DNA of 64,000 nt from positions 434,001 through 498,000 of the forward strand of contig CAVSQY010000007.1 of the NCBI GenBank assembly GCA_963730285.1, given 5' to 3'. This DNA comes from JARDZU01 sp963730285 (GTDB lineage: Bacteria; Actinomycetota; Acidimicrobiia; Spongiisociales; ZC4RG35). Of this stretch, positions 1 to 8,001 are shown in pieces. The notes beneath the pieces were generated by a model, which did not search any database, had not been told where the DNA came from, and saw nothing but the letters and a program-made list of their open reading frames with translations. The translations under genes and the position numbers were made by a program. Every line of letters starts with the position of its first letter. Position 1 is the first letter of the stretch.

Positions 1-753
1 ATCGCCGAGCCACGCAGCGAGATGAACGAGTTCGCTCCGCGCATCGAGTCGATCGAGATCCCCAAGGACAAGATCGGCGAGGTGATCGGCCCCAAGGGGG
101 CGGTCATCCGGGAGCTGGAGGAAGTGACCGGCGCCGCCATCGAGATCGAAGAAGCCGACGGGAAGGGCATCGTCAGAATCGCCTCCTCGGACGGTGCAGC
201 TTTGGCTGCCGCCCGGGAGAAGATCACCCAGATCGCTTTTCCACCCGAGGTGGAGCTCGGCGAGGAGTACCACGGCAAGGTGGTCAACATCACCAAGTTC
301 GGTGCGTTCGTCAACATCCTTCCTGGCCGCGATGGCCTTCTCCACATCTCACGTCTGGACGGCTCCAAGCGCGTCGAGCGCGTCGAGGACTACCTGAGCG
401 ACGGCCAGGAGCTCGATGTGCGGGTTCGTGAGATCGACAGGGGCAAGGTCAGCCTCGAGTTGGTCAATGCCCTCGAGGGCGCAACCCTTCCCGACTCAGA
501 GCCGGCACGCCAGGGCGGCGGAGACCGTGGTCGTGACAACGGCTCGCGGGATCGTGACCGTGGTGGCCGTGACCGTGGCAGCCGCGACCGTGGCAGCCGT
601 GAGCGTGGTGGTCGTGACGGTGGCGGATCCGGCGGCGGCCGCGACAGCCAGGCTTCCAAGAGCGAGAGCAGCAGCCAGGGTGGTGCCGGTGGCGAGCGTC
701 GCCGCGTTGCCAAGAGCTTCGACGAGGCTTTCGAGGAGATCGGCGAGTCCTGA
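1..753 (+). CDS. pnp: Polynucleotide phosphorylase, C-terminal part (5' end outside window)
   Basis: The frame is open from base 1, so this is the 3' part of a longer gene. The visible part (250 codons) holds a KH domain (IGPKGAVIRELEEVTG core, about residues 20-75) followed by an S1 RNA-binding domain (GKVVNITKFGAFV, then GLLHISRL). This KH-S1 order after the catalytic core is that of PNPase, the phosphorolytic 3'-5' exoribonuclease of RNA turnover. The last 80 residues are a low-complexity tail rich in Arg, Gly, Asp and Ser. Such basic disordered tails are common on actinobacterial RNases and probably bind RNA or partners. A strong intrinsic terminator follows 25 nt after the stop. Confidence 0.95.
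   Translation: MAEPRSEMNEFAPRIESIEIPKDKIGEVIGPKGAVIRELEEVTGAAIEIEEADGKGIVRIASSDGAALAAAREKITQIAFPPEVELGEEYHGKVVNITKFGAFVNILPGRDGLLHISRLDGSKRVERVEDYLSDGQELDVRVREIDRGKVSLELVNALEGATLPDSEPARQGGGDRGRDNGSRDRDRGGRDRGSRDRGSRERGGRDGGGSGGGRDSQASKSESSSQGGAGGERRRVAKSFDEAFEEIGES
520..646 (+). repeat. Degenerate CGTGAC/CGTGGC-type repeat encoding an RGG/RD-rich tail
   Basis: Hexamer and nonamer units such as cgtgaccgtggc and cgtggcagc recur imperfectly through the PNPase tail. They encode Arg-Asp-Arg-Gly and Gly-Ser-Arg units. It is an in-frame, slippage-prone tract; no mobile-element features are seen. Confidence 0.7.
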
Positions 754-778
754 TACGCAGGGCTCCTATGCTGTCGAA

Positions 779-806
779 GGGGACGGGCTTGCCCGTCCCC
801 TTTGCT
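779..806 (+). terminator. Intrinsic terminator after pnp
   Basis: A perfect 10-bp GC-rich stem (ggggacgggc / gcccgtcccc) with a tt loop at 779-800 is followed by tttgctttt. It lies 25 nt after the pnp stop and before an unrelated gene. Confidence 0.85.
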
Positions 807-849
807 TTTCCCGCATAGACTCGGGAAGAGACGAACTTGGGGGGCAGGA

Positions 850-1557
850 ATGGCGGTTGAGACTCACGGAGTCGTGCAGTTGCGCGGCACATCCAAACGT
901 GTCCCTGTGACCGTGCGCGCCGACCAGGGCCGTCTCAGGGTCGCCACCTCCGATGAGGTGATAGGTGACTGGGACGTCTCAGCCATCGGCATTCAGGCAC
1001 TCAATGACGGCTTCTCCCTGAGAGTCGAAGGCGAGGAGATGATCCTGAAGACTGAGAACGACCCTGGAATTGCCGAGGAGATCGGGATGATGGCGGCCTC
1101 GCCGAGGTTGGCTCGGCGTCTCGCGGCCTCCCATCCTCTCGCGGAGAGAGAGCCTGCGCCAGAGCCGACCCCGATCAAGTCGAATCTCGGGCCGATCTTG
1201 TTTGCCCTCGGGGGGGCTCTGATCCTGGCCGGCGGGTTCTTCCTCCGTCAGGACACCGCTCTGATCGCGAATGAGAATGGCGTGGCACAAGGGCTCTCCG
1301 CCGACGGTCGATTCTGGCTGGCCTTCGTGATTGGCGGGTTGATCATGGCGTTTGTGGGGTACATGCTGGCCCTCGGGCCTCGTTGGGCCCGGTTGGGTGC
1401 CGGTTTGGTCCTCCTGGCTGTGGTGATCCTGTTCGGTGTCGCTGCATCGACCTCGGCCCCTGCCGCCAACCATCTTCTTGCCTATGGATTCGTCGCCGGT
1501 GGGATCGTGGTGGGAATCGCCGTCATCTTCAGCGAGAACCTGAATGACGGCGGTTGA
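850..1557 (+). CDS. Membrane protein with N-terminal small beta-rich domain
   Basis: 235 residues from the ATG at 850, which has a G-rich Shine-Dalgarno (ggggcagga) directly upstream. Residues about 8-75 are soluble and contain a GRLRVATSDE...GDWDVSAIGIQ pattern. About residues 115-235 hold four hydrophobic stretches consistent with membrane helices, separated by short loops (one loop contains NENGVAQGLSADGRF). The soluble domain resembles the whole of the 101-residue protein at 9142-9447 (GRLRITAGKRHMGSWALHRLEIQ), so both seem to belong to one small domain family. No function can be assigned. Confidence 0.8.
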   Translation: MAVETHGVVQLRGTSKRVPVTVRADQGRLRVATSDEVIGDWDVSAIGIQALNDGFSLRVEGEEMILKTENDPGIAEEIGMMAASPRLARRLAASHPLAEREPAPEPTPIKSNLGPILFALGGALILAGGFFLRQDTALIANENGVAQGLSADGRFWLAFVIGGLIMAFVGYMLALGPRWARLGAGLVLLAVVILFGVAASTSAPAANHLLAYGFVAGGIVVGIAVIFSENLNDGG

Positions 1558-1577
1558 TCCCCGGTAGCGTCCATCCG

Positions 1578-2468
1578 GTGCCGGAACTGCCCGACATCGT
1601 GGTCTATATCGAAGCTCTGGGTCGACGCGTGCTTGGTGAGAGGCTGGTTGGCGTCCGCGTGGCATCACCCTCGGTACTGCGCACCTACGACCCGCCCTAC
1701 GACGCCGCGGTCGGGGCCAACGTCGAGAGCCTCCATCGGGTCGGGAAGCGAATCGTCTTCGGGTTCACACGGGACGTCTTTCTCGTGATCCATCTGATGG
1801 TCGCGGGAAGGCTGCGATGGGAGCCGAAGGGCAAGGCGATACCGAAGAAGGTCGGTCTTGCGGCCCTCGACTTCGACTCGGGCACGCTGACGCTGACCGA
1901 GCAGGGAACCAAGAAGAGGGCCGGCATCTGGGTCTTCAACGGTTGGGATGGAGTCTCCCAACTCGATCGTGGGGGAGTCGAGCCGCTTGAGGTCAGCGCG
2001 GGAGAGTTCGGCGAGGCACTGAAGCGGGAGAATCGCACCTTGAAGCGAGCCTTGACCGACCCGCGCCTGTTTTCGGGCATCGGGAATGCATACTCGGATG
2101 AGATCCTTTGGAAGGCGAAGCTCTCACCGGTGAAGAGGACGGCACAGTTGAGTGAGGGGGAGGTCGGCCGTCTGCACCAGGCGGTTGTCGAGTCGCTTAC
2201 TGATTGGACGACGCGTCTCAGGGATGAGGTGGGGGACGGGTGGCCCTCCAAGGTGACTGCCTTTCGGGATGATATGGCCGTTCATGGGAAATACGGTCTG
2301 GCTTGCCCTCGCTGCGGCTCAAAGGTGCAGCGCATCGTCTATGCCAGTAACGAGACCAACTATTGCGCCACCTGTCAGACCGATGGCAAGCTCCTGGCCG
2401 ACCGGTCGCTGTCGCGTCTCCTCAAAGATGATTGGCCCAAGACGATCGAAGAACTGGAAGAGAGCTAG
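1578..2468 (+). CDS. Fpg/Nei family DNA glycosylase
   Basis: Start taken at the GTG at 1578, giving M-PELPDIVVYIEAL: the family needs Pro2 and Glu3 exposed at the N-terminus for catalysis, so the longer upstream frame is excluded. The 296-residue length fits Fpg/Nei. The helix-two-turn-helix segment (LTDPRLFSGIGNAYSDEILW) and the C-terminal zinc finger (CPRCGS ... NYCATCQTDGK) are both visible. These enzymes excise oxidised bases and nick the strand by beta/delta elimination. Whether it prefers 8-oxoguanine or oxidised pyrimidines cannot be read from the sequence. It ends 19 nt before the LexA box of imuA', so two repair loci sit side by side. Confidence 0.92.
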   Translation: MPELPDIVVYIEALGRRVLGERLVGVRVASPSVLRTYDPPYDAAVGANVESLHRVGKRIVFGFTRDVFLVIHLMVAGRLRWEPKGKAIPKKVGLAALDFDSGTLTLTEQGTKKRAGIWVFNGWDGVSQLDRGGVEPLEVSAGEFGEALKRENRTLKRALTDPRLFSGIGNAYSDEILWKAKLSPVKRTAQLSEGEVGRLHQAVVESLTDWTTRLRDEVGDGWPSKVTAFRDDMAVHGKYGLACPRCGSKVQRIVYASNETNYCATCQTDGKLLADRSLSRLLKDDWPKTIEELEES

Positions 2469-2486
2469 CACTCGCCTCTTGCCGGG

Positions 2487-2500
2487 CGAACATATGTTCG
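2487..2500. promoter_or_regulatory. LexA (SOS) box of imuA'-imuB
   Basis: CGAACATATGTTCG is a perfect 14-bp palindrome matching the Gram-positive/actinobacterial SOS box (GAAC-N4-GTTC). Identity with the dnaE2 box at 29580-29593 extends beyond the palindrome to a 23-bp block (2486-2508), including a downstream TAAGCT that could be the -10 element. Confidence 0.93.
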
Positions 2501-2510
2501 ATAAGCTCCA

Positions 2511-3188
2511 ATGCCCGGCCATGGAGTCAGTTTGGGCATCGAAAGCGTTGCGCTCAAAGGTGGAGCGCCTTTTATCGACCTCGCAGAGAGAGAAGACGGA
2601 TATCTGCGTCTTCAACCGGGTCGGGTCACCGAGTTGGTCGGTTTGCCCGGCTCGGGGCTCACCCGTCTCGGATTGAGGTTGCTTGCGGAGCCTTCCCAAG
2701 AGGCTCCTGTCGTTGCCCTGGACACCAGAGGTTGGATCTCGCCTGAGGCGGCATGGGAGACGGGTGTCGTCTCCAGCAATCTGATAATCGTGCGTTGTGA
2801 TGATCGCCGTATCTGGCCGAGAGTCACTGCTGCCCTCCTCGAGGGGATCAGGGCCCTGTACGCCGAAGTGCCGGCAGGGGTCAAAGATCAAGACCTGCGT
2901 CGCTTGGCGGCTTTGGCCAGGGCTCGTCGTGTCTCTATGGCGATGCGCTCGATGGGGTCAGGTCTTCCCATTGGCGTGGCCCACCTGAGGCTCCGCGCCC
3001 TGGGTGTCACCTGGGAGGGCGCCGATCATGGTCATGGGCGGTTGAAAAGACGTCGCCTCCATCTCGAGGCATCGGGGAAGGGAGCAGCAGGCGTGACTCG
3101 ACGATTCGAGGTGGAGGATGAGGGTTCGGACGTTGTGCGTGTGGTTTCCGATGTGGTCATTGGGGAGGCCAGACGCGCCATCGGATGA
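2511..3188 (+). CDS. imuA': ImuA'-like mutasome accessory protein
   Basis: 225 residues, located directly under a LexA box and overlapping imuB by 71 bp. The N-terminal third carries a P-loop-like segment (GRVTELVGLPGSGLTRLGL) in which the Lys of GKT/S is missing, typical of the degenerate RecA-like fold of ImuA/ImuA' proteins. The rest is a RecA-like beta-alpha pattern followed by a basic C-terminus (GRLKRRRLHLEASGKG). ImuA' is thought to link ImuB and DnaE2 in damage-induced mutagenic translesion synthesis. The start is uncertain. ATG 2511 lies only 3 nt after the putative -10 (TAAGCT), whereas an in-frame TTG at 2532 has a good Shine-Dalgarno (TGGAG, 5-nt spacer) and may be the real start. 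Confidence 0.85.
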   Translation: MPGHGVSLGIESVALKGGAPFIDLAEREDGYLRLQPGRVTELVGLPGSGLTRLGLRLLAEPSQEAPVVALDTRGWISPEAAWETGVVSSNLIIVRCDDRRIWPRVTAALLEGIRALYAEVPAGVKDQDLRRLAALARARRVSMAMRSMGSGLPIGVAHLRLRALGVTWEGADHGHGRLKRRRLHLEASGKGAAGVTRRFEVEDEGSDVVRVVSDVVIGEARRAIG

Positions 3189-4605
3189 GCCGCTGCTCGT
3201 TGTCGATGACCGTGTCGTCGGGGCAACCGCGGAGGTGCTGGCTGCCGGGGTGAGTCTCGGGATGGCCCGGCGAGAGGCTGAGGCTCTCGCACCATTCGCA
3301 ACAGTCATGATGCGTGACCCCAGCGAAGAGGCGCGTCGATTCGAGCCGGTGCTGGAGAGGATCGAGGACCTCATTCCCCGGGTCGAGGTCGTCTCCCCGG
3401 GTCTCGTCTTCATCCCGATCGCGGGAGCGGTCCGCTTCTACGGTGGTGAGGGGGCACTGGCCCGTCGCATTGCCGACGTGCTGGCAGGATCAACAGGCCA
3501 TGAACGAGGTGGGGAGGCCCTGATCGGGGTGGCCGATGGGCCATTTGCCGCCAGATGGGCAGCCGCCACCGCCATGGTGGACGAGCCCAATGTCGTGGCG
3601 AACACCATTCGCTTCCTTTCCGGCTTGGACCTCGCTGCATTGCGCGAGAGCATCGATTCCGACGAGTTGCTCGACACTTTTCGCTGGCTTGGGATATCCA
3701 CTCTCGGAGAGTTGGCCCGTTTGCCTCGGGAGGCTCTCACCACCCGATTTGGCAACCCCGGATTACTCGCCCATCGCCTTGCCAACGGTGAGGATCGGGT
3801 TGTCGATCCACGACAGGCGCCATCGGACCTTGCTGTGGACGCTTCTTTCGAAGAGCCGCTCATAGACCTGGATGCCGTCGCCTTTTCTGCCCGTGCACTG
3901 TCCGAACGGCTGCTCAACTCCTTGAGAAGGGCGGGCATTGCCCCGCACAGGGTGGTCATCCTTGCCGTCTCGGCATCGGGGGGAGCGCGGGAGCGGGTGT
4001 GGCGATCGGCCGATCCCTTCACCGAGCGACAGCTGTCGGATCGCGTGTGGTGGCAATTGCGGGCATGGGTGGAATCAGGGGGAGTGCCGGGCGGGATAGC
4101 GCGGCTCCGCATCGAACCGGCGGATCTGTCTGATGGCGGGAGACAACTCGGTTTGCTAGAGGACGAGACGCCGAAGATCGAAGCCGAGCGGGCGCTGGCC
4201 AGGGCACAGGCATTGCTCGGGCCTGATGGTGTTCTCCAGGGACGACTTCAGGGCGGAAGGATGCCACGGGAACGTGTTGTCTGGTCCCGATGGGGCGAAC
4301 CACCGACGACAGGGGAGCGGGATCCATCGGCTCCATGGCCGGGAGCAACTCCGGCACCAAGCCCCGCCCTCGTCCCGGCGAGGCCCGAGCCAATCGAGGT
4401 GGAGTGGGATGGGGGAGTGCCGACCAGAGTGAGGCTGGGGACCAGATGGGAGCCGGTGCTCACCTGGAGTGGCCCTTGGCGGCTCAGCGGGCGCTGGTGG
4501 GCAGGGGAGAGGGATGCCGACCGTTATCAGCTGGTCACCTCGGTGGGTGCATTCCTCTGCACGGTCTCGCAAGGAAGGGCTTACCTGGCCGGGATATATG
4601 ACTGA
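3118..4605 (+). CDS. imuB: ImuB, catalytically dead Y-family polymerase-like protein
   Basis: 495 residues with a Y-family fold. It starts RTLCVWFPMWSLGRP where an active DinB would have the metal-binding Asp (MD-FFA-VE). The second acidic motif (S-DE-YLD in DinB) is replaced by SPGLVFIPIAG, so both catalytic sites are lost, as expected for ImuB. Residues about 185-205 form the helix-hairpin-helix segment (LGISTLGELARLPREALTTRFG). The C-terminal region after residue 370 is Pro-rich and would carry the partner and clamp contacts. ImuB is the hub that brings DnaE2 and ImuA' to the sliding clamp. The 71-bp overlap with imuA' implies translational coupling and co-induction by DNA damage. Confidence 0.93.
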   Translation: MRVRTLCVWFPMWSLGRPDAPSDEPLLVVDDRVVGATAEVLAAGVSLGMARREAEALAPFATVMMRDPSEEARRFEPVLERIEDLIPRVEVVSPGLVFIPIAGAVRFYGGEGALARRIADVLAGSTGHERGGEALIGVADGPFAARWAAATAMVDEPNVVANTIRFLSGLDLAALRESIDSDELLDTFRWLGISTLGELARLPREALTTRFGNPGLLAHRLANGEDRVVDPRQAPSDLAVDASFEEPLIDLDAVAFSARALSERLLNSLRRAGIAPHRVVILAVSASGGARERVWRSADPFTERQLSDRVWWQLRAWVESGGVPGGIARLRIEPADLSDGGRQLGLLEDETPKIEAERALARAQALLGPDGVLQGRLQGGRMPRERVVWSRWGEPPTTGERDPSAPWPGATPAPSPALVPARPEPIEVEWDGGVPTRVRLGTRWEPVLTWSGPWRLSGRWWAGERDADRYQLVTSVGAFLCTVSQGRAYLAGIYD

Positions 4606-4638
4606 TTGAATGCCGTCCGGCACCGTTATCTTCACCAG

Positions 4639-5307
4639 ATGCCGGCCAACTCCTCATTCAGGCGTGGAGTGCGGGACTCCGTCCTGATCTTCTTTGCCGT
4701 CGCCTCGTTTGGGGTGGCATACGGGGTGCTCGCCATCGATGTGGGTTTGGGGAGTTGGCTTGCCTTGTTCTCATCGATGGTGATCGTCTCGGGAGCGGCA
4801 CAGTTCGCCCTGGTCGGCCTCATCGCTGCCGGCCCGATTCCCGTGCTGTTGGCGGCCACCGGACTCGGGCTGCGTCACCTCCCGATGTCGGCCACTCTCG
4901 CCCGTCTCATAGGGCCGCAACCCCTCGGGACCCGGCTTCGCCTTGCCTTCATCCTCGTTGATGAGACCTTCGGCCTGACGATCAGAGCGGCCGCTGCCGG
5001 TGTTGAGGACCTGGTGGCCTACAAGACCGCGGCCGACATATCCTTGTACTCGGGTTTCGTCCTCGGCACCGCGGTGGGTGTGTGGTTCGGCACCGAGATA
5101 GATCCCCAGGTGGTTGGGGTCGGAGTGCTCTTCGGCCTTCTGTTCCTGGGTCTGGCCGCCCCCATGATCGAGAGGAGGAGAGATTGGTTGGTCGCGGCAG
5201 CGTCAATAGTGGCAACCATCCTCGCCATCGCGATCCTGCCGTCGGCGTGGCAGATCACGAGTGCCGCCGTCGCCGCGGCGGTCGTCGGGGTGGCAGCCGG
5301 TGAGTGA
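4639..5307 (+). CDS. azlC: AzlC family branched-chain amino acid exporter, large subunit
   Basis: 222 residues from the ATG at 4639 (an in-frame TTG at 4606 directly after the imuB stop is less likely). It has several hydrophobic helices and the AzlC signature regions FFAVASFGVAYGVLA near the N-terminus and SGAAQFALVGLIAAG. With AzlD it forms a two-component exporter, classically for branched-chain amino acids and analogues. The end overlaps azlD by 8 bp. No clear Shine-Dalgarno is visible, and the gene may be read from imuB transcripts (33 nt gap). Confidence 0.9.
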   Translation: MPANSSFRRGVRDSVLIFFAVASFGVAYGVLAIDVGLGSWLALFSSMVIVSGAAQFALVGLIAAGPIPVLLAATGLGLRHLPMSATLARLIGPQPLGTRLRLAFILVDETFGLTIRAAAAGVEDLVAYKTAADISLYSGFVLGTAVGVWFGTEIDPQVVGVGVLFGLLFLGLAAPMIERRRDWLVAAASIVATILAIAILPSAWQITSAAVAAAVVGVAAGE

Positions 5308-5608
5308 TCTTTATCTGGTGCTGGGAGTGGCAGTGATCACCTATGTCAGCCGCGTTGTGTTCCTCATTCGACCCCGTCCTGTCCCAGCCGGGCTGATCGG
5401 GCGTTTTCTCGACGTCTTCCCGCTTGCGCTCTTCATGGCCATCGCCACAGCTGGGCTGGTGGCACCCAACGGCACGCCGGAGGTCACTCCCGGCCTGGCG
5501 GCGGCGGCCGGGGGTGTGCTCGGTGCTTTCCTGTTCAGGCGATCTCTGCTCGGAGTGCTCGGAGTCGGCGCCGTTGCCTTCTATCTGGTGCGCGCGCTGT
5601 CGGGCTGA
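5300..5608 (+). CDS. azlD: AzlD family transporter subunit
   Basis: 102 residues from the GTG at 5300, which overlaps the azlC stop. It shows four hydrophobic segments and the family pattern of an N-terminal helix, then VVFLIRPRPVPAGLIGRFLDVFPLALFMA. The small AzlD subunit pairs with AzlC in the inner membrane. The frame is open further upstream, but the overlap start gives the usual family length of about 100 residues. Confidence 0.88.
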   Translation: MSDLYLVLGVAVITYVSRVVFLIRPRPVPAGLIGRFLDVFPLALFMAIATAGLVAPNGTPEVTPGLAAAAGGVLGAFLFRRSLLGVLGVGAVAFYLVRALSG

Positions 5609-5613
5609 CCGGC

Positions 5614-6582
5614 TCATGGCACCAGGATGACGGGGTATTGGCGGATGTCGATGGACGTACCATCCTTGGCCGAGTCGTCCCAGACCACGAGCGAGCCCAT
5701 CTGCTGATGATCCACTTTGTAGTGGACGGTGAAATCGAAGTTGCCCCATCCGGTCCCGAGGTCGGTCATCGCCTGCCCTTCAGCCAGGACGTGATCCTCG
5801 GCGTCGCTCAGTCGATAGAGGAAGGCCGCCTCGAATACCGCTCCGAACCCGGTGACCCTGAGGGGGTTCGCAGCTAGGCCGCCGTAGGCCGGGCTCTCGA
5901 TATCGAGGGCGGCGGCGAATTCGAGATAGTCGCCACGAGCCACGGGTCGGGAGACCAGTTGCCCATCACCGGTCTGAACGGCTACCGGCTTTCCGTCCTG
6001 GAAGAACTGCACATCATCCACCGTGGGAAATCGGGTGAGGGTGAACACCACTTGGGCCGCCTTCATGGCGCTGGCGGCGGAGTCGTCGTCGGCAGCGAAG
6101 TCGGAAGAGAGATCAACCTTGGCGATGCCGTCGGCGATCGTGAGCCCGAGCAACCTGACGCCGTCGGGGATCATGGTGGAGATCGATGGGTCTGATACAG
6201 CCGGGCCGGCCAGCAGCTGCTCCATTGCTGCCCGAGCCACCGACAGGGTGTGTGACACATCGGTGGCAACCGGTATCAGGAACGGACCTGTTCTCTGCGG
6301 GTGCCCGGCCTCGTCGACATAGAAGTAGACGCCCAGGCTGATCGGACTTGCGTGCTGTGTCGTCGTAGGGGTGGTGGTGGTTGGGGCGGTGGTCGTGGTG
6401 GCTTGTGTGGTGATCGTGGTGGAAGAGGCGTTGAGCGCGGTTGTGCTGGTCGACTGGGTCGATGGCTGAGTCTGCGTGGTTTGGCCGGGAAGAGCCTGCG
6501 TGGTCGAGCCGGATACAGCCGGACTACTGCAACCAGCCAACAACAAGGCAAGTCCGGCAACGACCGTGAGATGTCTCCTCAT
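5614..6582 (-). CDS. Lipoprotein with GerMN and Gmad2 domains
   Basis: 322 residues. A signal peptide with lipobox (LALLLAGC, Cys18) is followed by a Ser/Thr/Gln linker to about residue 80, then a GerMN domain (about 100-205, with GVRLLGLTIADGIAKVDLSSDF). The C-terminal Ig-like Gmad2 domain (about 225-320) contains SPAYGGLAANPLRVTGFG and GWGNFDFTVHYKV. A strong Shine-Dalgarno (AAGGAG) precedes the ATG. These domains are found in spore germination and in many non-sporulating actinobacterial envelope lipoproteins such as LpqB, where the role is envelope-related and poorly known. A paralogue with the same architecture lies at 32941-33885. Confidence 0.9.
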   Translation of the reverse strand: MRRHLTVVAGLALLLAGCSSPAVSGSTTQALPGQTTQTQPSTQSTSTTALNASSTTITTQATTTTAPTTTTPTTTQHASPISLGVYFYVDEAGHPQRTGPFLIPVATDVSHTLSVARAAMEQLLAGPAVSDPSISTMIPDGVRLLGLTIADGIAKVDLSSDFAADDDSAASAMKAAQVVFTLTRFPTVDDVQFFQDGKPVAVQTGDGQLVSRPVARGDYLEFAAALDIESPAYGGLAANPLRVTGFGAVFEAAFLYRLSDAEDHVLAEGQAMTDLGTGWGNFDFTVHYKVDHQQMGSLVVWDDSAKDGTSIDIRQYPVILVP

Positions 6583-6674
6583 CAGGGGCTCCTTGGTGAA
6601 CTGGGGGCTATGTCACCTATGAGACGTCGCAGAGCCGGAGAATGGGTGACAACGTGATGGGTCGGGCTGTCGCG

Positions 6675-7418
6675 TCAGACCCCGATCCTGCCACCCTGCG
6701 TCCTGACCCTGCCAGAAATCAACTCGAACACTTGGTCCCTCAAATCTCCCGTGTCGGCATGCGTTAGGCCAGCTGTTTCGATCGGTTTGTCGATGACTGC
6801 GGTGATCTCGCCGCCGTGAATCCACGGTTGACCTGGGGGCCATGCCTCATATGAGCCGTGGATGGTCAAAGGCAGGATCGGGAGCTGGCCTGCGATGGCC
6901 ATTGTAAAAGCGCCTTTCTTGAAGGGCCCGAGGGCGCCAGTGCGCGGCCGAGTCCCTTCCGGGTAGATGATCAGGCTGCGACCGTTGGCGATCAGGTCCT
7001 TGGCCTGTTGGTTGACCTGGGCATGGATCGCCCCACGTGCCTCGCGGTCGACCTCGACGATTCCGACTGTGCGCATCCCCTGGGCGAGTATCGGGATCCG
7101 GAACAGTTCCTTCTTGGCGAGGAACCGAATCGGGATGGGCACGGCGAGCAGACAGGTCATGATGTCCAGTGCCGACTGGTGGTTGGCCACGACCACGTAG
7201 GATCGCGCCGGGTCGAGATTGGACGCTCCCTCCACCTTCAAGGTCGTCCCTGACGTTGCCAGCCAGATATGGCTCCAAACACGGATGACCCGGTCGATGA
7301 TCGGAGAGCGGTCGTTGAAAGGCGCCGTCACCACGATGACAGCCACGGCGAGAACGGTGGCGACGACCCCGGCGACTACGCAGACGAGTGTCCGCGGAAC
7401 GTCGATGATCATTCGCAT
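6675..7418 (-). CDS. plsC: 1-acyl-sn-glycerol-3-phosphate acyltransferase
   Basis: 247 residues with an N-terminal membrane helix (residues about 8-32). The catalytic motif reads NHQSALD (the NHx4D block), followed by the substrate-binding block YPEGTRPRTG and the proline block LPILPLTIHG. PlsC acylates lysophosphatidic acid to phosphatidic acid in membrane lipid synthesis. It is transcribed divergently from the 5-formyl-THF cyclo-ligase gene, with 37 nt between the two starts. The exact acceptor cannot be told from sequence. Confidence 0.93.
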   Translation of the reverse strand: MRMIIDVPRTLVCVVAGVVATVLAVAVIVVTAPFNDRSPIIDRVIRVWSHIWLATSGTTLKVEGASNLDPARSYVVVANHQSALDIMTCLLAVPIPIRFLAKKELFRIPILAQGMRTVGIVEVDREARGAIHAQVNQQAKDLIANGRSLIIYPEGTRPRTGALGPFKKGAFTMAIAGQLPILPLTIHGSYEAWPPGQPWIHGGEITAVIDKPIETAGLTHADTGDLRDQVFELISGRVRTQGGRIGV

Positions 7419-7455
7419 CGTGTGAGCCTAGTTATGGCACCTAGCCTTGGCCCCC

Positions 7456-8001
7456 ATGGAGAAGAGCAATCTCAGGGCCTTGATGCGGAGCCGAATCGGC
7501 GCCGATCCGAAGCACGAGAATCAGTTGCTGGACGGCCTGTTCGAGTGGATGTCGAGTCGGCTTCCCGGCACGGTATCGGGATACCTGGCCATGAGCGGCG
7601 AGGTTGACCTGACGCCATTGATGGGGCGCCTACCCGGGTGGCGCTGGGTCCTGCCCAGGGTCGAGTCGGATGGGTCGATGACATTCCGGGACTCAGCCGT
7701 TCCCCGGGAGAGGCATCCGTTTGGTATGGAGCAACCCGTCGACTCCGGCCCGGTCATCCCGTTGCTGGAACTGGACATCGTCCTCGTGCCGGGTCTCGCC
7801 TTCGATCTTGCCGGGCACCGCTTGGGTAACGGAGCCGGTCACTACGACCGGGTGTTGTCGAATTTGCGATCCGGTGCGGAGAGCGTCGGCATTGCCCCCC
7901 GTGCCCGACTGACCGAGGCAGTCCCTGTTGAGCCGCATGACCAAGAAGTCCGGTGGCTGGCGACGGAGGGTGGGGTCATTCGCTCGCAGCCCATGACGTG
8001 A
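7456..8001 (+). CDS. 5-formyltetrahydrofolate cyclo-ligase
   Basis: 181 residues from the ATG at 7456. It carries the family C-terminal motif LDIVLVPGLAFDLAGHRLGNGAGHYDRVL, where GxGxYD is the ATP/folate loop (here GAGHYD). The enzyme converts 5-formyl-THF to 5,10-methenyl-THF. A TAGCCT hexamer ends 8 nt before the ATG and no Shine-Dalgarno is visible, so the mRNA may be leaderless. The 3' end overlaps the convergent PPOX gene by 26 bp. Confidence 0.9.
   Translation: MEKSNLRALMRSRIGADPKHENQLLDGLFEWMSSRLPGTVSGYLAMSGEVDLTPLMGRLPGWRWVLPRVESDGSMTFRDSAVPRERHPFGMEQPVDSGPVIPLLELDIVLVPGLAFDLAGHRLGNGAGHYDRVLSNLRSGAESVGIAPRARLTEAVPVEPHDQEVRWLATEGGVIRSQPMT

Noticed and set aside
1554..1577. Upstream start of the Fpg/Nei gene
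   Set aside because: The family requires Pro2-Glu3 at the mature N-terminus, which only the GTG at 1578 provides.
2495..2530. ATG within the LexA box as a start for imuA'
   Set aside because: It is out of frame with the ImuA' product and would lie at or before the transcript start.
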